From an uncultured Agrobacterium sp. (lineage in GTDB: Bacteria; Pseudomonadota; Alphaproteobacteria; Rhizobiales; Rhizobiaceae): a stretch of 64,000 nucleotides of DNA. Positions 17,956 through 27,485 of this stretch are shown here, one piece after another (position 1 is the first letter of the stretch; every line of letters begins with the position of its first letter). The DNA is taken from contig CAJYTK010000017.1 in the NCBI GenBank assembly GCA_913777615.1, positions 310,001-374,000 on the forward strand, read 5' to 3'. The position numbers and the translations under genes are program-made. Under the pieces are notes generated by a model that saw only the letters and a program-made list of their open reading frames with translations, was not told where the DNA came from and did not search any database.

Positions 17956-18999
17956 TTAGATCGGCATTGGGTATTGCCGGTGGAGGTCCGCAATGCTTTT
18001 GAGCGTTTCATCGGACAAGGTGACCTCCGCTGCCGCGATATCTGTCTTCAACTGCTCCATCGTCGTCGCACCGATGATGACGGACGCCATGAAGGGGCGG
18101 GTAAGGCAAAAGGCAATGGCGAGCTGCGCGGGATCGATGCCGAGCTCGTACGCCAGTTCCAGATAGGCCTTGACCGGAGCCTCCTGCAAAGGCTGCAGCC
18201 GTCCGCCGATATCGTGATTGATCGACCCGCGCGATCCTTCCGGGCGCGCACCGTTCTGGTACTTGCCGGTCAGGATGCCGCCTGCAAGCGGCGAATAGGC
18301 AAGCAGGCCCACATCCTCGTGATGCGCTACTTCCGCAAGATCGAGATCGAAGCTGCGATAGAGAAGATTATACTCGTTCTGAATCGAGGCGACGCGTGGC
18401 AGCCCCTTGGCCTCGGCGATATCGATGTATTTCTGCGTACCCCAAGCACTTTCGTTGGAAAGTCCGATGGCGCGAATTTTTCCGGCCTTCACCAGTTCAC
18501 TGAGTGTCTCGAGCTTCTCGTTGAACTCTTCGAGGGTCTTTTCTTTGTTCTGCTTGGAGGCATCGAAGCTCCACGCGCCGCGGAAATGGTAAGTGCCACG
18601 GTTCGGCCAATGGATCTGGTAGAGATCGATGTAATCGGTCTTCAGACGCGTGAGGCTGGTGTCGACCGCTTCACGAATGGCTGCCGCGTCGATATCGCGC
18701 CCGCCGCGAATGTAATCACGACCAGAACCCGCAACCTTGGTGGCCAGGACCACCTCGCTGCGCTTGCCGCTCTTCTGGAACCAGGTTCCGATATAGTCTT
18801 CCGTGCGCCCTTGCGTTTCGGCGGAGACCGGCGTCGTCGGGTAGAGCTCGGCGGTATCAAAAAAGTTCACGCCATTCTCGAGTGCGTAGTCCATCTGCTC
18901 ATGGGCTTCGGACTCGGTATTCTGCGTACCCCATGTCATCGTGCCAAGGCAGATTTCCGACACGGAAATGCCCGTGCGTCCCAACGTGTTGTGTTTCAT
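17956..18999 (-). CDS. Aldo/keto reductase (Tas-like)
   Basis: NADP-linked oxidoreductase of the aldo/keto reductase superfamily. The catalytic tetrad is visible: Asp and Tyr in FFDTAELYP, Lys in LATKVAG, His in YQIHWPN; the cofactor site has SNESAWG and ASVIIGATTMEQL. The start at 18999 (MKHNTLGRTGISVSE) gives 347 residues, the size of E. coli Tas; the frame stays open upstream but without family similarity. Substrate unknown. Divergent from fabD. Confidence 0.92.
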   Translation of the reverse strand: MKHNTLGRTGISVSEICLGTMTWGTQNTESEAHEQMDYALENGVNFFDTAELYPTTPVSAETQGRTEDYIGTWFQKSGKRSEVVLATKVAGSGRDYIRGGRDIDAAAIREAVDTSLTRLKTDYIDLYQIHWPNRGTYHFRGAWSFDASKQNKEKTLEEFNEKLETLSELVKAGKIRAIGLSNESAWGTQKYIDIAEAKGLPRVASIQNEYNLLYRSFDLDLAEVAHHEDVGLLAYSPLAGGILTGKYQNGARPEGSRGSINHDIGGRLQPLQEAPVKAYLELAYELGIDPAQLAIAFCLTRPFMASVIIGATTMEQLKTDIAAAEVTLSDETLKSIADLHRQYPMPI

Positions 19000-19225
19000 G
19001 GAAATGTCTCGTTTTGCTTGGAAGGTTGGCAGAAAGTAATGCGGAATTGCCGCAGTGCAAGAAAAAATATTGCTCTTCAATCTCTGTGGAAGAGGGCGGT
19101 CAAACAAGGCGCGAGCGGCCGTCAAACGGCGCAAAGCCTTGACTTTGCGGGCCGAACTGTGAATGGAAAGCGCCAGAATGGAAGTGAAGGCCCAAAAACA
19201 GGCCAAAAAAGAAGGACCGCATTCC

Positions 19226-20170
19226 ATGGCTATCGCATTCACATTTCCAGGTCAGGGCAGCCAGGCCGTTGGCATGGGCAAGGATCTGGCAGAGAACTTC
19301 GCAGAAGCCCGCGCGGTTTTCGATGAAGTCGACGAAGCTTTGGGACAGAAGCTGTCCGACATCATGTGGAACGGTCCGGAAGAGACGCTGACGCTGACCG
19401 CCAATGCCCAGCCGGCGTTGATGGCCGTATCCGTCGCCGTGATGCGCGTGCTGGAAGCGCGCGGCTTGGATCTGGCGCAAAGAGTATCCTATGTCGCGGG
19501 CCATTCGCTTGGCGAATATTCAGCGCTTTGTGCTGCCGGCACGTTCTCGCTTGCCGATACCGCCCGTCTCCTGCGCATCCGCGGCAATGCCATGCAAGCT
19601 GCTGTTCCGGTCGGTGAGGGAGCCATGGCAGCCATCATCGGTCTTGAGCATGGCGATGTGGAAGCCATTTGCCGCGAAGCTGCAAACGGTGGCATCTGCC
19701 AGATCGCCAACGACAATGGTGGCGGACAGTTGGTGATTTCCGGCGCGAAGGCACCAGTGGAAAAGGCGGCGGCCCTGGCTTCGGAAAAGGGCGCCAAGCG
19801 CGCGATCATGCTGCCGGTGTCAGCACCATTCCATTCAGCCTTGATGGCGCCTGCCGCCGAAGCGATGCGTGAGGCACTGGCCTCGGTCAAGAAGAACAAT
19901 CCGGTCGTGCCGGTGGTTGCTAACGTGCGGGCTGCCCCAGTCTCCGATGCCGATGAGATTGCATCGCTCCTAGTTGAGCAGGTGACCGGGCAGGTTCGCT
20001 GGCGCGAGACGGTCGAGTGGTTTGCCGCAAATGACGTGACCACGCTTTATGAAATCGGCTCGGGCAAGGTTTTGACTGGGCTCGCCCGCCGCATCGACAA
20101 GACGGTGACCGGCGTTGCCGTCAACACGCCTGCGGATATTGATGCCGCACTGCAGACGCTTCTCGGCTGA
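19226..20170 (+). CDS. fabD: Malonyl-CoA:ACP transacylase FabD
   Basis: Loads malonate onto acyl carrier protein for fatty acid synthesis in the cytoplasm. Active Ser94 is in GHSLGEYSA, His203 in APFHSALM, and the N-terminus has TFPGQGSQ. Start at 19226 has GAAGGA nine bases before it; product 314 residues. First gene of the fabD-fabG-acpP-fabF series, 30 bp before fabG. Confidence 0.97.
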   Translation: MAIAFTFPGQGSQAVGMGKDLAENFAEARAVFDEVDEALGQKLSDIMWNGPEETLTLTANAQPALMAVSVAVMRVLEARGLDLAQRVSYVAGHSLGEYSALCAAGTFSLADTARLLRIRGNAMQAAVPVGEGAMAAIIGLEHGDVEAICREAANGGICQIANDNGGGQLVISGAKAPVEKAAALASEKGAKRAIMLPVSAPFHSALMAPAAEAMREALASVKKNNPVVPVVANVRAAPVSDADEIASLLVEQVTGQVRWRETVEWFAANDVTTLYEIGSGKVLTGLARRIDKTVTGVAVNTPADIDAALQTLLG

Positions 20171-20200
20171 GTTCACAAGATACAACAAAGGACGAACAGA

Positions 20201-20938
20201 ATGTTTGATCTGACTGGCCGCAAGGCTCTCATCACCGGCGCGACCGGCGGCATCGGCGAAGAAATCGCCCGCCTTCTTCATGCGCAGGGCGCAATTGTCG
20301 GTCTCCACGGCACCCGTGTCGAAAAGCTTGAGGCACTCGCGTCCGAGCTCGGCGAACGCGTGAAGATCTTCCCGGCCAATCTGGCCGATCGCGCAGAGGT
20401 CAAGGCGCTCGGCGAGAAGGCGGAAGCCGAACTCGAAGGCGTCGATATTCTCGTCAATAATGCCGGCATCACCAAGGACGGGCTCTTCGTCCGCATGAGC
20501 GACGAGGACTGGGACAATGTTATCGAGGTCAATTTGACCGCAATGTTCCGCCTTACGCGTGAGCTGACCCATCCTATGATGCGCCGTCGTTTCGGTCGCA
20601 TCATCAACATCACCTCCATCGTCGGTGTCACCGGAAATCCCGGTCAGGCGAATTATTGCGCTTCGAAGGCCGGCATGATCGGTTTCTCCAAGTCGCTCGC
20701 CCAGGAAATCGCCACACGCAACGTCACCGTCAATTGCGTGGCGCCAGGCTTCATCGAAAGCGCGATGACCGGCAAGCTGAATGACAAGCAGAAAGAAGCG
20801 ATCATGGGAGCGATCCCTATGAAGCGCATGGGAACGGGCGCAGAAATCGCATCTGCCGTGCTCTATCTCGCCTCCAACGAGGCCGGATACATGACCGGAC
20901 AAACGCTGCACGTGAACGGCGGAATGGCGATGATCTAA
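20201..20938 (+). CDS. fabG: 3-oxoacyl-ACP reductase FabG
   Basis: NADPH-dependent reduction of 3-oxoacyl-ACP in fatty acid elongation. Short-chain dehydrogenase of 245 residues with TGATGGIGEE (cofactor loop, 12-21), NNAG (86-89) and the catalytic triad Ser139, Tyr152, Lys156. AAAGGACG precedes the ATG. It lies between fabD and acpP, the standard context that separates it from the many other SDR enzymes. Confidence 0.97.
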   Translation: MFDLTGRKALITGATGGIGEEIARLLHAQGAIVGLHGTRVEKLEALASELGERVKIFPANLADRAEVKALGEKAEAELEGVDILVNNAGITKDGLFVRMSDEDWDNVIEVNLTAMFRLTRELTHPMMRRRFGRIINITSIVGVTGNPGQANYCASKAGMIGFSKSLAQEIATRNVTVNCVAPGFIESAMTGKLNDKQKEAIMGAIPMKRMGTGAEIASAVLYLASNEAGYMTGQTLHVNGGMAMI

Positions 20939-21319
20939 TGCATCATGCCGTTAATCCGCGGGTAACTTCGGGCGGCATGATGGGAAGAGACAACAGGTGA
21001 AAGCGCCTACCGCCTTTTCAAGATGGCGCTTTCACAGCCTGGCTTTTGATGATTCGAAGCAAGAAAATTGCCTGTAGAGCACGTGTGTTAGCGTAATTTT
21101 AAGGCTTTTTTCCCGCTGGAAACCGTGTTAAGCGGGCGAAGACTGTGAACAGTCGTCCCGGAGTGACAGGCAGCCGTTGCGATTTCTTGCGACGATGTTA
21201 GCTTGGCCGGGTTGAACGGGTTTGCCCACGGTGCCTGCCTTGAAAGGCGCTTGGGGGTTTTAACAGGGCAGGGTGCCTGAAGGGGCATTCCTTTCAAAGT
21301 AAAGGTCGAGGAAACCGAC
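20939..21319 (+). other. Intergenic region and long leader upstream of acpP
   Basis: About 380 bp without a gene. Two inverted repeats follow fabG: a 10-bp stem 20941-20950/20973-20982 and an 11-bp stem 20997-21007/21025-21035. They may end or process the fabG transcript. The remaining 285 bp should contain the acpP promoter; no clear -35/-10 pair was assigned. Confidence 0.55.
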
Positions 21320-21556
21320 ATGAGCGATATCGCAGAACGCGTAAAGAAAATTGTAGTTGATCATCTTGGCGTTGACGCCGACAAAGTCGTTGAAGGCGCA
21401 AGCTTCATCGACGACCTGGGCGCTGACTCGCTCGACACCGTTGAACTGGTTATGGCGTTCGAAGAAGAATTCGGCGTTGAGATTCCAGACGACGCAGCTG
21501 ACTCGATCCTGACTGTTGGCGACGCTGTCAAGTTCATCGAAAAGGCTCAGGCCTAA
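21320..21556 (+). CDS. acpP: Acyl carrier protein
   Basis: Carries acyl chains on 4'-phosphopantetheine for fatty acid and lipid A synthesis. The 78-residue acidic protein has the modification site GADSLDT with Ser37. GAGGAAA lies eight bases upstream. The sequence is close to Rhizobium and Agrobacterium AcpP as I remember it. It has its own leader and is followed by tandem hairpins, so it is probably made as a short, abundant transcript. Confidence 0.98.
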   Translation: MSDIAERVKKIVVDHLGVDADKVVEGASFIDDLGADSLDTVELVMAFEEEFGVEIPDDAADSILTVGDAVKFIEKAQA

Positions 21557-21572
21557 TCATTGAATGGATCTA

Positions 21573-21626
21573 GGGAAGGCTGCGATGCCTTCCCGATGTG
21601 GCCCGGCCTGTCCGGGCCAATATTTT
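21573..21626 (+). terminator. Tandem hairpins with intrinsic terminator after acpP
   Basis: First stem GGGAAGGC/GCCTTCCC (21573-21580/21587-21594, 6-nt loop). Second stem TGGCCCGG/CCGGGCCA (21599-21606/21612-21619) followed by ATATTTT. The second has the form of a Rho-independent terminator; the pair separates acpP from fabF. Confidence 0.82.
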
Positions 21627-21681
21627 ATCATGCGGCCGTTTTCGGCTGGATGAGGCGTGAATGACGCTGAGCCATACACCT

Positions 21682-21725
21682 GGAGCAATTTCGGTGAACA
21701 CGGGTTCACCCATACTGCTCTAACT
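21682..21725. repeat. Palindromic intergenic element between acpP and fabF
   Basis: GAGCA (21683-21687) and TGCTC (21716-21720) flank a perfect GGTGAAC/GTTCACC stem (21693-21699/21704-21710), followed by TAACTCTTTG. Read on the minus strand the end CAAAGAGTTAGAGCA resembles the end of the elements at 41744 and 55758, so it may belong to the same rhizobial repeat family. Confidence 0.55.
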
Positions 21726-21810
21726 CTTTGTTGTGATGTATTTCCGTATGCAAAAAGCCAACATGCTTTGGCCGGAAATGCTCGAATGATCGGATTATGA
21801 GGGCGCAAAG

Positions 21811-23079
21811 TTGACGTTGAGACGTGTCGTTATCACAGGTACCGGCATGGTATCTCCCCTTGGTTGTGGAACGGAAGTGACCTGGGAGCGGCTTTTGGCC
21901 GGTCAGAATGGCGCTCGCCTCGTCACGGAATTCGAAGTTGACGATCTACCCGCAAAAATCGCCTGCCGGATTCCTGTTGGGGACGGTACCGATGGCACTT
22001 TCAATCCTGACGACTGGATGGAACCGAAGGAACAGCGCAAGGTCGATCCGTTCATCATTTACGGTATCGCCGCCGCCGACATGGCGCTGAACGACGCCAA
22101 CTGGCATCCGCAGACGGACGAAGAGCAGATCATGACCGGCGTGCTGATCGGCTCCGGTATCGGCGGTCTGGAAGGTATCGTCGAGGCTGGCTATACCCTT
22201 CGCGATAAAGGTCCGCGCCGCGTTTCACCATTTTTTATTCCCGGTCGGCTGATCAATCTTGTCTCCGGCCAGGTCTCCATCAAGCATAAGCTTCGTGGCC
22301 CAAACCATGCGGTCGTTACCGCCTGCTCCACCGGCGCGCACGCCATTGGTGACGCAGCCCGTCTGATTGCGCTCGGCGACGCCGACGTGATGGTCGCAGG
22401 AGGTGCGGAGTCGCCGGTTTGCCGTATCGCGCTTGCCGGTTTTGCTGCCTGCAAAGCGCTGTCCACCCAGCATAATGATGATCCACAGAAGGCTTCGCGC
22501 CCCTATGACCGTGACCGCGATGGTTTCGTCATGGGTGAAGGTGCGGGCATCGTCGTTCTGGAAGAGCTGGAACATGCCAAGTCCCGTGGCGCGAAGATCT
22601 ATGCCGAAGTCGTCGGCTATGGTCTTTCCGGCGATGCCTTCCACATCACGGCTCCGTCCGAGGATGGCGAAGGTGCCTATCGCTGCATGTCAATGGCGCT
22701 GAAGCGTGCGGGGCTGACGCCTGCAGATATCGACTATATCAATGCCCATGGCACCTCCACCATGGCAGACACGATCGAACTCGGTGCCGTCGAGCGACTT
22801 GTGGGGGACTCTGCCTCAAAGATTTCTATGTCGTCCACCAAGTCGGCGACAGGACATCTTCTTGGAGCAGCAGGCGCGATCGAAGCGATCTTCGCCACGC
22901 TGGCCATCCGTGACAACATTGTCCCGCCGACACTCAATCTCGATAATCCTGACGTCGAGACTGAGATCGATCTCGTGCCGCACAAGGCGCGCAAGCGCGA
23001 CGTCAATGTGGCACTGTCGAATTCCTTCGGTTTCGGTGGGACCAACGCGTCTCTGGTACTGCGCCGCTACGAAGGCTGA
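21811..23079 (+). CDS. fabF: 3-oxoacyl-ACP synthase II FabF
   Basis: Condenses malonyl-ACP with acyl-ACP, including the step to unsaturated C18 chains. Catalytic Cys172 (TACSTGAHA), His313 (NAHGTSTMADT), Lys344 and His349 (KSATGHLLG) are in place; 422 residues. The start is a TTG at 21811 with GAGG eight bases upstream; a second TTG at 21817 would give a start nearer that of other FabF proteins. Follows acpP and precedes mltG, the common order. Confidence 0.96.
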   Translation: MTLRRVVITGTGMVSPLGCGTEVTWERLLAGQNGARLVTEFEVDDLPAKIACRIPVGDGTDGTFNPDDWMEPKEQRKVDPFIIYGIAAADMALNDANWHPQTDEEQIMTGVLIGSGIGGLEGIVEAGYTLRDKGPRRVSPFFIPGRLINLVSGQVSIKHKLRGPNHAVVTACSTGAHAIGDAARLIALGDADVMVAGGAESPVCRIALAGFAACKALSTQHNDDPQKASRPYDRDRDGFVMGEGAGIVVLEELEHAKSRGAKIYAEVVGYGLSGDAFHITAPSEDGEGAYRCMSMALKRAGLTPADIDYINAHGTSTMADTIELGAVERLVGDSASKISMSSTKSATGHLLGAAGAIEAIFATLAIRDNIVPPTLNLDNPDVETEIDLVPHKARKRDVNVALSNSFGFGGTNASLVLRRYEG

Positions 23080-23382
23080 GGTTGGGATAACCCAACCCAA
23101 TTCAGGAAGGAGCGGCCCCTTGCCGCCCCTCCAAGAATCGATCAGAACGCTTTCAGCATTCCCGGTGGTGATCCGGGATGACTGATCGACCAGTCCTTTA
23201 GAAATGAAGATGCGCAAGCATTCTTTTTTAAGAACTGGACCCTTGGAGTATCCTGTCTTCGTCCACGAAGATGTGTTCGATCCCTCCAGCCTGAGAGAGT
23301 GCAGAATAGCCTGCCGAACCTGTTTTTGCCGCATTGCCTGCTCAAATAAGCCGTTGTAATGCCGAACTGAAAAGGACCGCCG
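23080..23382 (+). other. Intergenic region between fabF and mltG
   Basis: Just over 300 bp. It holds an interrupted GC-rich inverted repeat (about 23109-23132) without a T-run. No coding sequence was recognised. mltG may have its own promoter here. Confidence 0.5.
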
Positions 23383-24600
23383 GTGAGCGATAATAGAGAG
23401 AACAATCTTCCCCCCTACGATCGCGACAGCTCCTATGAGAGCAAGGGTGGACCGATCATTCCAAAATCGCCGACCGAGGCTTTGAGACCTGAAAAAGTTC
23501 CTGAGCCGCCGAAGCGTTCGCGCAAGGCCCACAGCCAGGCGGTGATCTTTCTGAATTTTCTGATGACACTGATCGTTGCCGTCACGGTCGTGGGTGTCGC
23601 TGGCTTCTACTACATGATCCATGCGTTCCACGAGCCGGGCCCGTTGCAGACCAACACCACGATCACGGTGCGCAACGGCGCGGGTCTTGCGGAAATTGCC
23701 AACACGCTGGAGCGTAGCGAAGCGATTTCCAACGGCCGCATCTTCCGCCTCATGGCAGATCGCTACATGGCCGCCGGCCAGACACCGAAGCCCGGCGAAT
23801 ATGAAATCAAGGCACATGCCTCGATGAAGGATATTCTGTCTCTGCTAGAATCGGGCAAGTCTATTCTCTATACCGTCTCCTTCCCGGAAGGCCTTACGGT
23901 CAAGCAGATGTTTGCGCGGCTTGCTACCGATCCGGTTCTGGAGGGTGACTTGCCGAGCGAACTGCCGCCCGAGGGCAGTCTGCGTCCTGATACTTATCCC
24001 TTTACCCGCGGTACCAAGCGTGACGAAATCGTTCGCCAGATGCGCGCAGCTCAGACAAAGCTCGTGGAGATGCTCTGGGAGCGCCGCGATCCGAACCTTC
24101 CACTGAAGACGATCGAGGAATTCGTCACGCTTGCCTCCATCGTTGAAAAGGAGACCGGCAAGGATGATGAGCGCGGTCATGTCGCTTCGGTGTTCTACAA
24201 TCGGATGAAGAAGAACATGCGACTGCAATCCGATCCGACCATCATCTACGGTCTGTTCGGTGGCGAGGGTAAACCGTCCGATAGGCCGATTTATCAATCG
24301 GATCTTCAGAAAGAAACGCCCTTCAATACCTACATCATCCGCGGTCTGCCGCCTCATCCGATTGCAAATCCTGGCCGTGCGGCGCTGGAGGCAACTGCCA
24401 ACCCATGGCGGACAGATGATCTCTACTTCGTTGCCGATGGCACGGGTGGGCACGTCTTTGCAAAGACGCTGGACGAGCACAACAGCAATGTGCGTCGCTG
24501 GCGCAAGATCGAGGCTGAAAAGGCCGCAAATGGGACCGCGTCCGATACGGTTGTCGATGGTCAACCCGGCGGCAATCAAGCAGAAAAACCTGCCAATTGA
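23383..24600 (+). CDS. mltG: Endolytic murein transglycosylase MltG
   Basis: Inner-membrane lytic transglycosylase that cuts nascent glycan strands and sets their length. The 405-residue protein has a cytoplasmic N-terminus, one membrane segment at about 50-77, a LysM-like region and the YceG catalytic domain with the Glu of ASIVEKETGK and the downstream motif LQSDPTIIYGL. GTG start at 23383. It lies after fabF and before yicC, as in other rhizobia. Confidence 0.94.
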   Translation: MSDNRENNLPPYDRDSSYESKGGPIIPKSPTEALRPEKVPEPPKRSRKAHSQAVIFLNFLMTLIVAVTVVGVAGFYYMIHAFHEPGPLQTNTTITVRNGAGLAEIANTLERSEAISNGRIFRLMADRYMAAGQTPKPGEYEIKAHASMKDILSLLESGKSILYTVSFPEGLTVKQMFARLATDPVLEGDLPSELPPEGSLRPDTYPFTRGTKRDEIVRQMRAAQTKLVEMLWERRDPNLPLKTIEEFVTLASIVEKETGKDDERGHVASVFYNRMKKNMRLQSDPTIIYGLFGGEGKPSDRPIYQSDLQKETPFNTYIIRGLPPHPIANPGRAALEATANPWRTDDLYFVADGTGGHVFAKTLDEHNSNVRRWRKIEAEKAANGTASDTVVDGQPGGNQAEKPAN

Positions 24601-24615
24601 TGAGACTGGCTTTGC

Positions 24616-24640
24616 TGCGGTCGCGCTTTGCGTGACCGCA
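24616..24640 (+). terminator. Hairpin between mltG and yicC
   Basis: TGCGGTC (24616-24622) pairs with GACCGCA (24634-24640); three more pairs (one G-U) extend the stem to ten around a CTTTG loop. TAGAGTTTC follows, a weak T-run. It may be a partial terminator or an mRNA 3' stabiliser. Confidence 0.45.
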
Positions 24641-24663
24641 TAGAGTTTCTGGGGGACAATCGC

Positions 24664-25551
24664 ATGACATTGCAATCCATGACGGGTTTCGCGCGCAGCG
24701 AAGGCACCTCCGGGCGGTATCGCTGGGCATGGGAGTTACGCTCCGTAAACGGCAAGGGACTGGATCTGCGTCTGCGTCTGCCGTCAGGCATGGAGGCACT
24801 TGAGACGGCGTTTCGCGACATCGCATCGCAAAGCCTGTCTCGAGGTAACATTCAAGCGGGCCTTTCGCTGTCAGCCTCCGAAACCAAGCTTGAGGCTGTT
24901 GTCAACCGTGATGCACTGGATGCGGTCCTTGCCCTTAAGCAGGAATTGGGCAGTGCGATCAGCGATGCGCCGCTCAGCTTCGACACGTTGCTGTCGGTGC
25001 GCGGTCTAGTGGAGTTTCGCGAGCCGGTGGAAACAGAAGAGGTTCAGAGCGCGCGCAATGCCGATATCGTTGCTGGCTTCTCGGCTGCCGTTGCGGCCCT
25101 GAGATCCATGCGTGAGCGCGAGGGGACATCTCTTTATGCGCTTCTGTCGACCCATATCGACCGGATCGAACAACTGACGTCGGTCATCAATGCTGATCCG
25201 TCCCGCCAGCCGGAGCATATTCGCGCAAGGCTGGAAGCCCAGATCGCCCTGATCGGTGACGGCACCAGCGGACTGGATCGCGAGCGTCTTTATGCGGAAG
25301 CCGCATTGCTTGCGACCAAAGCCGATCTGCGTGAAGAGATCGACCGGCTGACCTCGCATGTTTCTGCCGCGAGGGAACTTCTTGCCACGGGCGGGCCGGT
25401 CGGACGAAAGCTCGATTTTCTTGCACAGGAATTTAACCGCGAGTCGAATACGATCTGTTCCAAATCCAATGCCAGTGCTGTAACCGCTACTGGTATCGAA
25501 TTGAAGGTCGTGATCGATCAGTTCCGCGAACAGGTTCAAAATCTGGAGTAG
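24664..25551 (+). CDS. YicC family endoribonuclease-like protein
   Basis: YicC family with N-terminal [14 protein letters not shown] and the C-terminal DUF1732 region ([15 protein letters not shown]). Members have been reported to act as endoribonucleases; the role here is inferred from that. ATG at 24664 with GGGGA upstream gives 295 residues; an earlier ATG at 24628 is in frame but lacks support. Five bases before gmk, the usual partner. Confidence 0.92.
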   Translation: MTLQSMTGFARSEGTSGRYRWAWELRSVNGKGLDLRLRLPSGMEALETAFRDIASQSLSRGNIQAGLSLSASETKLEAVVNRDALDAVLALKQELGSAISDAPLSFDTLLSVRGLVEFREPVETEEVQSARNADIVAGFSAAVAALRSMREREGTSLYALLSTHIDRIEQLTSVINADPSRQPEHIRARLEAQIALIGDGTSGLDRERLYAEAALLATKADLREEIDRLTSHVSAARELLATGGPVGRKLDFLAQEFNRESNTICSKSNASAVTATGIELKVVIDQFREQVQNLE

Positions 25552-25556
25552 GCTCT

Positions 25557-26219
25557 ATGGTGCCAGCGAATAGCTCTCCCGTCCATATCGCCCGCAGGGG
25601 TCTGATGCTGGTCATGTCCTCGCCATCCGGCGCAGGCAAATCCACTATTGCTCGAAACCTGCTGGAGAGGGATAAGAACATAAGCCTTTCTGTGAGCGTC
25701 ACCACGCGCCAGCGCAGGCAAAGCGAAATCGAAGGCATTCACTATCACTTCATCACCAAGCGCGAATTCGAGGGACTGCGCGACAGCGATCAGCTTCTGG
25801 AATGGGCTGAGGTGCATGGCAATTTCTACGGGACGCCGCGTGCGCCCGTGGAACAGGCAATGTCTGAAGGTCGCGACATGCTGTTCGATATCGACTGGCA
25901 GGGCGCCGAACAGCTTCAGGACAAGATGAAGGCAGACGTCGTTTCGATATTCATCCTGCCGCCGACGATGACCGAACTCCAATCGCGCTTGCATCGGCGT
26001 GCCGAAGACACCGAAGAAGTCATCCGCACACGCCTTGCCAACTCGCGCGCCGAAATAGAGCACTGGCGCGATTATGACTATGTCATCCTCAACGATGACC
26101 TCCAGGCGGCGTTCTCGGCGGTTGAAGCCATCGTAAAGGCCGAACGTGTCCGCCGCGACCGACGCCACGGCATGTTCGATTTTGTCAGAGGCTTGCTCGA
26201 AGAAGAGCCGCAGCTTTAA
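25557..26219 (+). CDS. gmk: Guanylate kinase
   Basis: Phosphorylates GMP to GDP. P-loop [10 protein letters not shown] lies at about 22-31 after a 15-residue N-terminal extension; the GMP-binding pattern [19 protein letters not shown] follows, then [20 protein letters not shown]. 220 residues. GGAG precedes the start, within the yicC stop region, indicating an operon. Confidence 0.97.
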   Translation: MVPANSSPVHIARRGLMLVMSSPSGAGKSTIARNLLERDKNISLSVSVTTRQRRQSEIEGIHYHFITKREFEGLRDSDQLLEWAEVHGNFYGTPRAPVEQAMSEGRDMLFDIDWQGAEQLQDKMKADVVSIFILPPTMTELQSRLHRRAEDTEEVIRTRLANSRAEIEHWRDYDYVILNDDLQAAFSAVEAIVKAERVRRDRRHGMFDFVRGLLEEEPQL

Positions 26220-26654
26220 TCAGCAAAGACGCAGGTCGCAGCTCTTTATCCGAAGGTTTGTCATCGGTGGCGTCTTTCACCCAAAGGCGACTGCTGTGCG
26301 GCTTTCCGCGTGAGTGCATCGTTCTAATAGTGGCGGGGCATCGTGCGCGGCAGGAAGCGGCATGACAGGAAAGCCGCAGAGGCTCGGGCGCTCTCGATGT
26401 CTTCTGGGGCACAGCCAAGGCAACCAGATTGGTCCTCCCGCAGAACCGCAATTCAGACAAGCCGGCTTAGCTGGCGATCATTGGTCGATTCGAGGAATGG
26501 GCCAGAACCAGTGTTTGGCTTGTCTGCTGGATGACACAGTGCGTGGTGCCTGAAGAGTGATCGCGCCTGTGTTTAAACCGGCGTTGTTCAAGACGTCCTT
26601 CTCGGCGCGACTCGACGCGAGATGGATGTCGATCAAGTTGTCGCTCAGCAAGGA
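26220..26654. other. Intergenic region between gmk and rsmA (convergent genes)
   Basis: About 435 bp between two convergent genes. Several short reading frames cross it on both strands, but none resembles a known protein or has a good ribosome site. No strong terminator was found. It could be the remnant of a lost gene; nothing shows that directly. Confidence 0.45.
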
Positions 26655-27485
26655 TTACAAGCTGTTTGCCAACCGTACGAACTCTTCTACTGAAAGCGTC
26701 TCGGCGCGTCGTGTGGGGTCAATGCCAGCCTTTTCAAGCAGCGCTTCGCCACCGATGCTCTTTACACTTTGGCGCAGCATCTTTCGTCGCTGACCGAAGG
26801 CGGCTTCCGTGACCTTCTCAAGCTTCTCCACGTCGCAGGACATTGGCTTTGCCTTCGGCAACAGATGCACGACAGTCGAGGTGACTTTGGGCGGCGGGCT
26901 GAAGGCTTGCGGTGGCACGTCAAATGCCATTTCCGGCACTGTGCGCCATCCGGCGAGCACGCCCAGGCGACCGTAGTGATTATCGCCTTCCTCGGCAACG
27001 ATCCTCTGCCCGACTTCCTTCTGGAACATCAGCGTCATGGAAAGCCAGAATGGTGGCCATTCTTTCGGCAAAAGCCAGTTCACCAGAAGCTGCGTGCCGA
27101 CATTATAGGGAAGGTTGGCGATGATACGGATCGGTTCGCCCTTGGGAACCAACATCTCGAAATCAGTCTTGAGAGCATCGCCCTCGATGACCTCAAGCCT
27201 TCCGGGATAATGATCTGCGATCTCCGCAAGCGCTGGCAGGCAACGGCTGTCGCGTTCGACTGCGATCACCTTTTTCGCTCCAAGAGAAAGGATGGCCCGC
27301 GTCAAGCCGCCAGGCCCTGGACCAACCTCGAAAACAGTCACGCCGTCGAGCGGGCCCGCGGTGCGCGCGATCTTCTGGGTAAGATTAAGGTCGAAGAGGA
27401 AGTTCTGGCCCAGCGATTTTTTCGCGTCGAGACCATGGCGCTGGATGACGTCGCGCAGAGGCGGAAGACCATCGATGGCTGCCAT
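26655..27485 (-). CDS. rsmA: 16S rRNA dimethyladenosine transferase RsmA (KsgA)
   Basis: Methylates A1518 and A1519 of 16S rRNA late in 30S assembly. SAM motif [15 protein letters not shown], acidic cofactor contact VIAVERDS, and catalytic motif NLPYNVG are all present; the N-terminus has [11 protein letters not shown]. The ATG at 27485 shares its first base with the pdxA stop (TGATG), so translation is coupled. 276 residues. Confidence 0.97.
   Translation of the reverse strand: MAAIDGLPPLRDVIQRHGLDAKKSLGQNFLFDLNLTQKIARTAGPLDGVTVFEVGPGPGGLTRAILSLGAKKVIAVERDSRCLPALAEIADHYPGRLEVIEGDALKTDFEMLVPKGEPIRIIANLPYNVGTQLLVNWLLPKEWPPFWLSMTLMFQKEVGQRIVAEEGDNHYGRLGVLAGWRTVPEMAFDVPPQAFSPPPKVTSTVVHLLPKAKPMSCDVEKLEKVTEAAFGQRRKMLRQSVKSIGGEALLEKAGIDPTRRAETLSVEEFVRLANSL

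Noticed and set aside
17170-19326. A 718-codon open frame on the plus strand
   Set aside because: It runs antisense through rpsF and the aldo/keto reductase, has no protein similarity, and is explained by codon bias of the real genes on the other strand.
22816-23817. A 333-codon minus-strand frame
   Set aside because: Antisense to fabF and mltG, without recognisable domains.
26185-26553. Short frames on both strands between gmk and rsmA
   Set aside because: Composition is not protein-like and none has a good start region.
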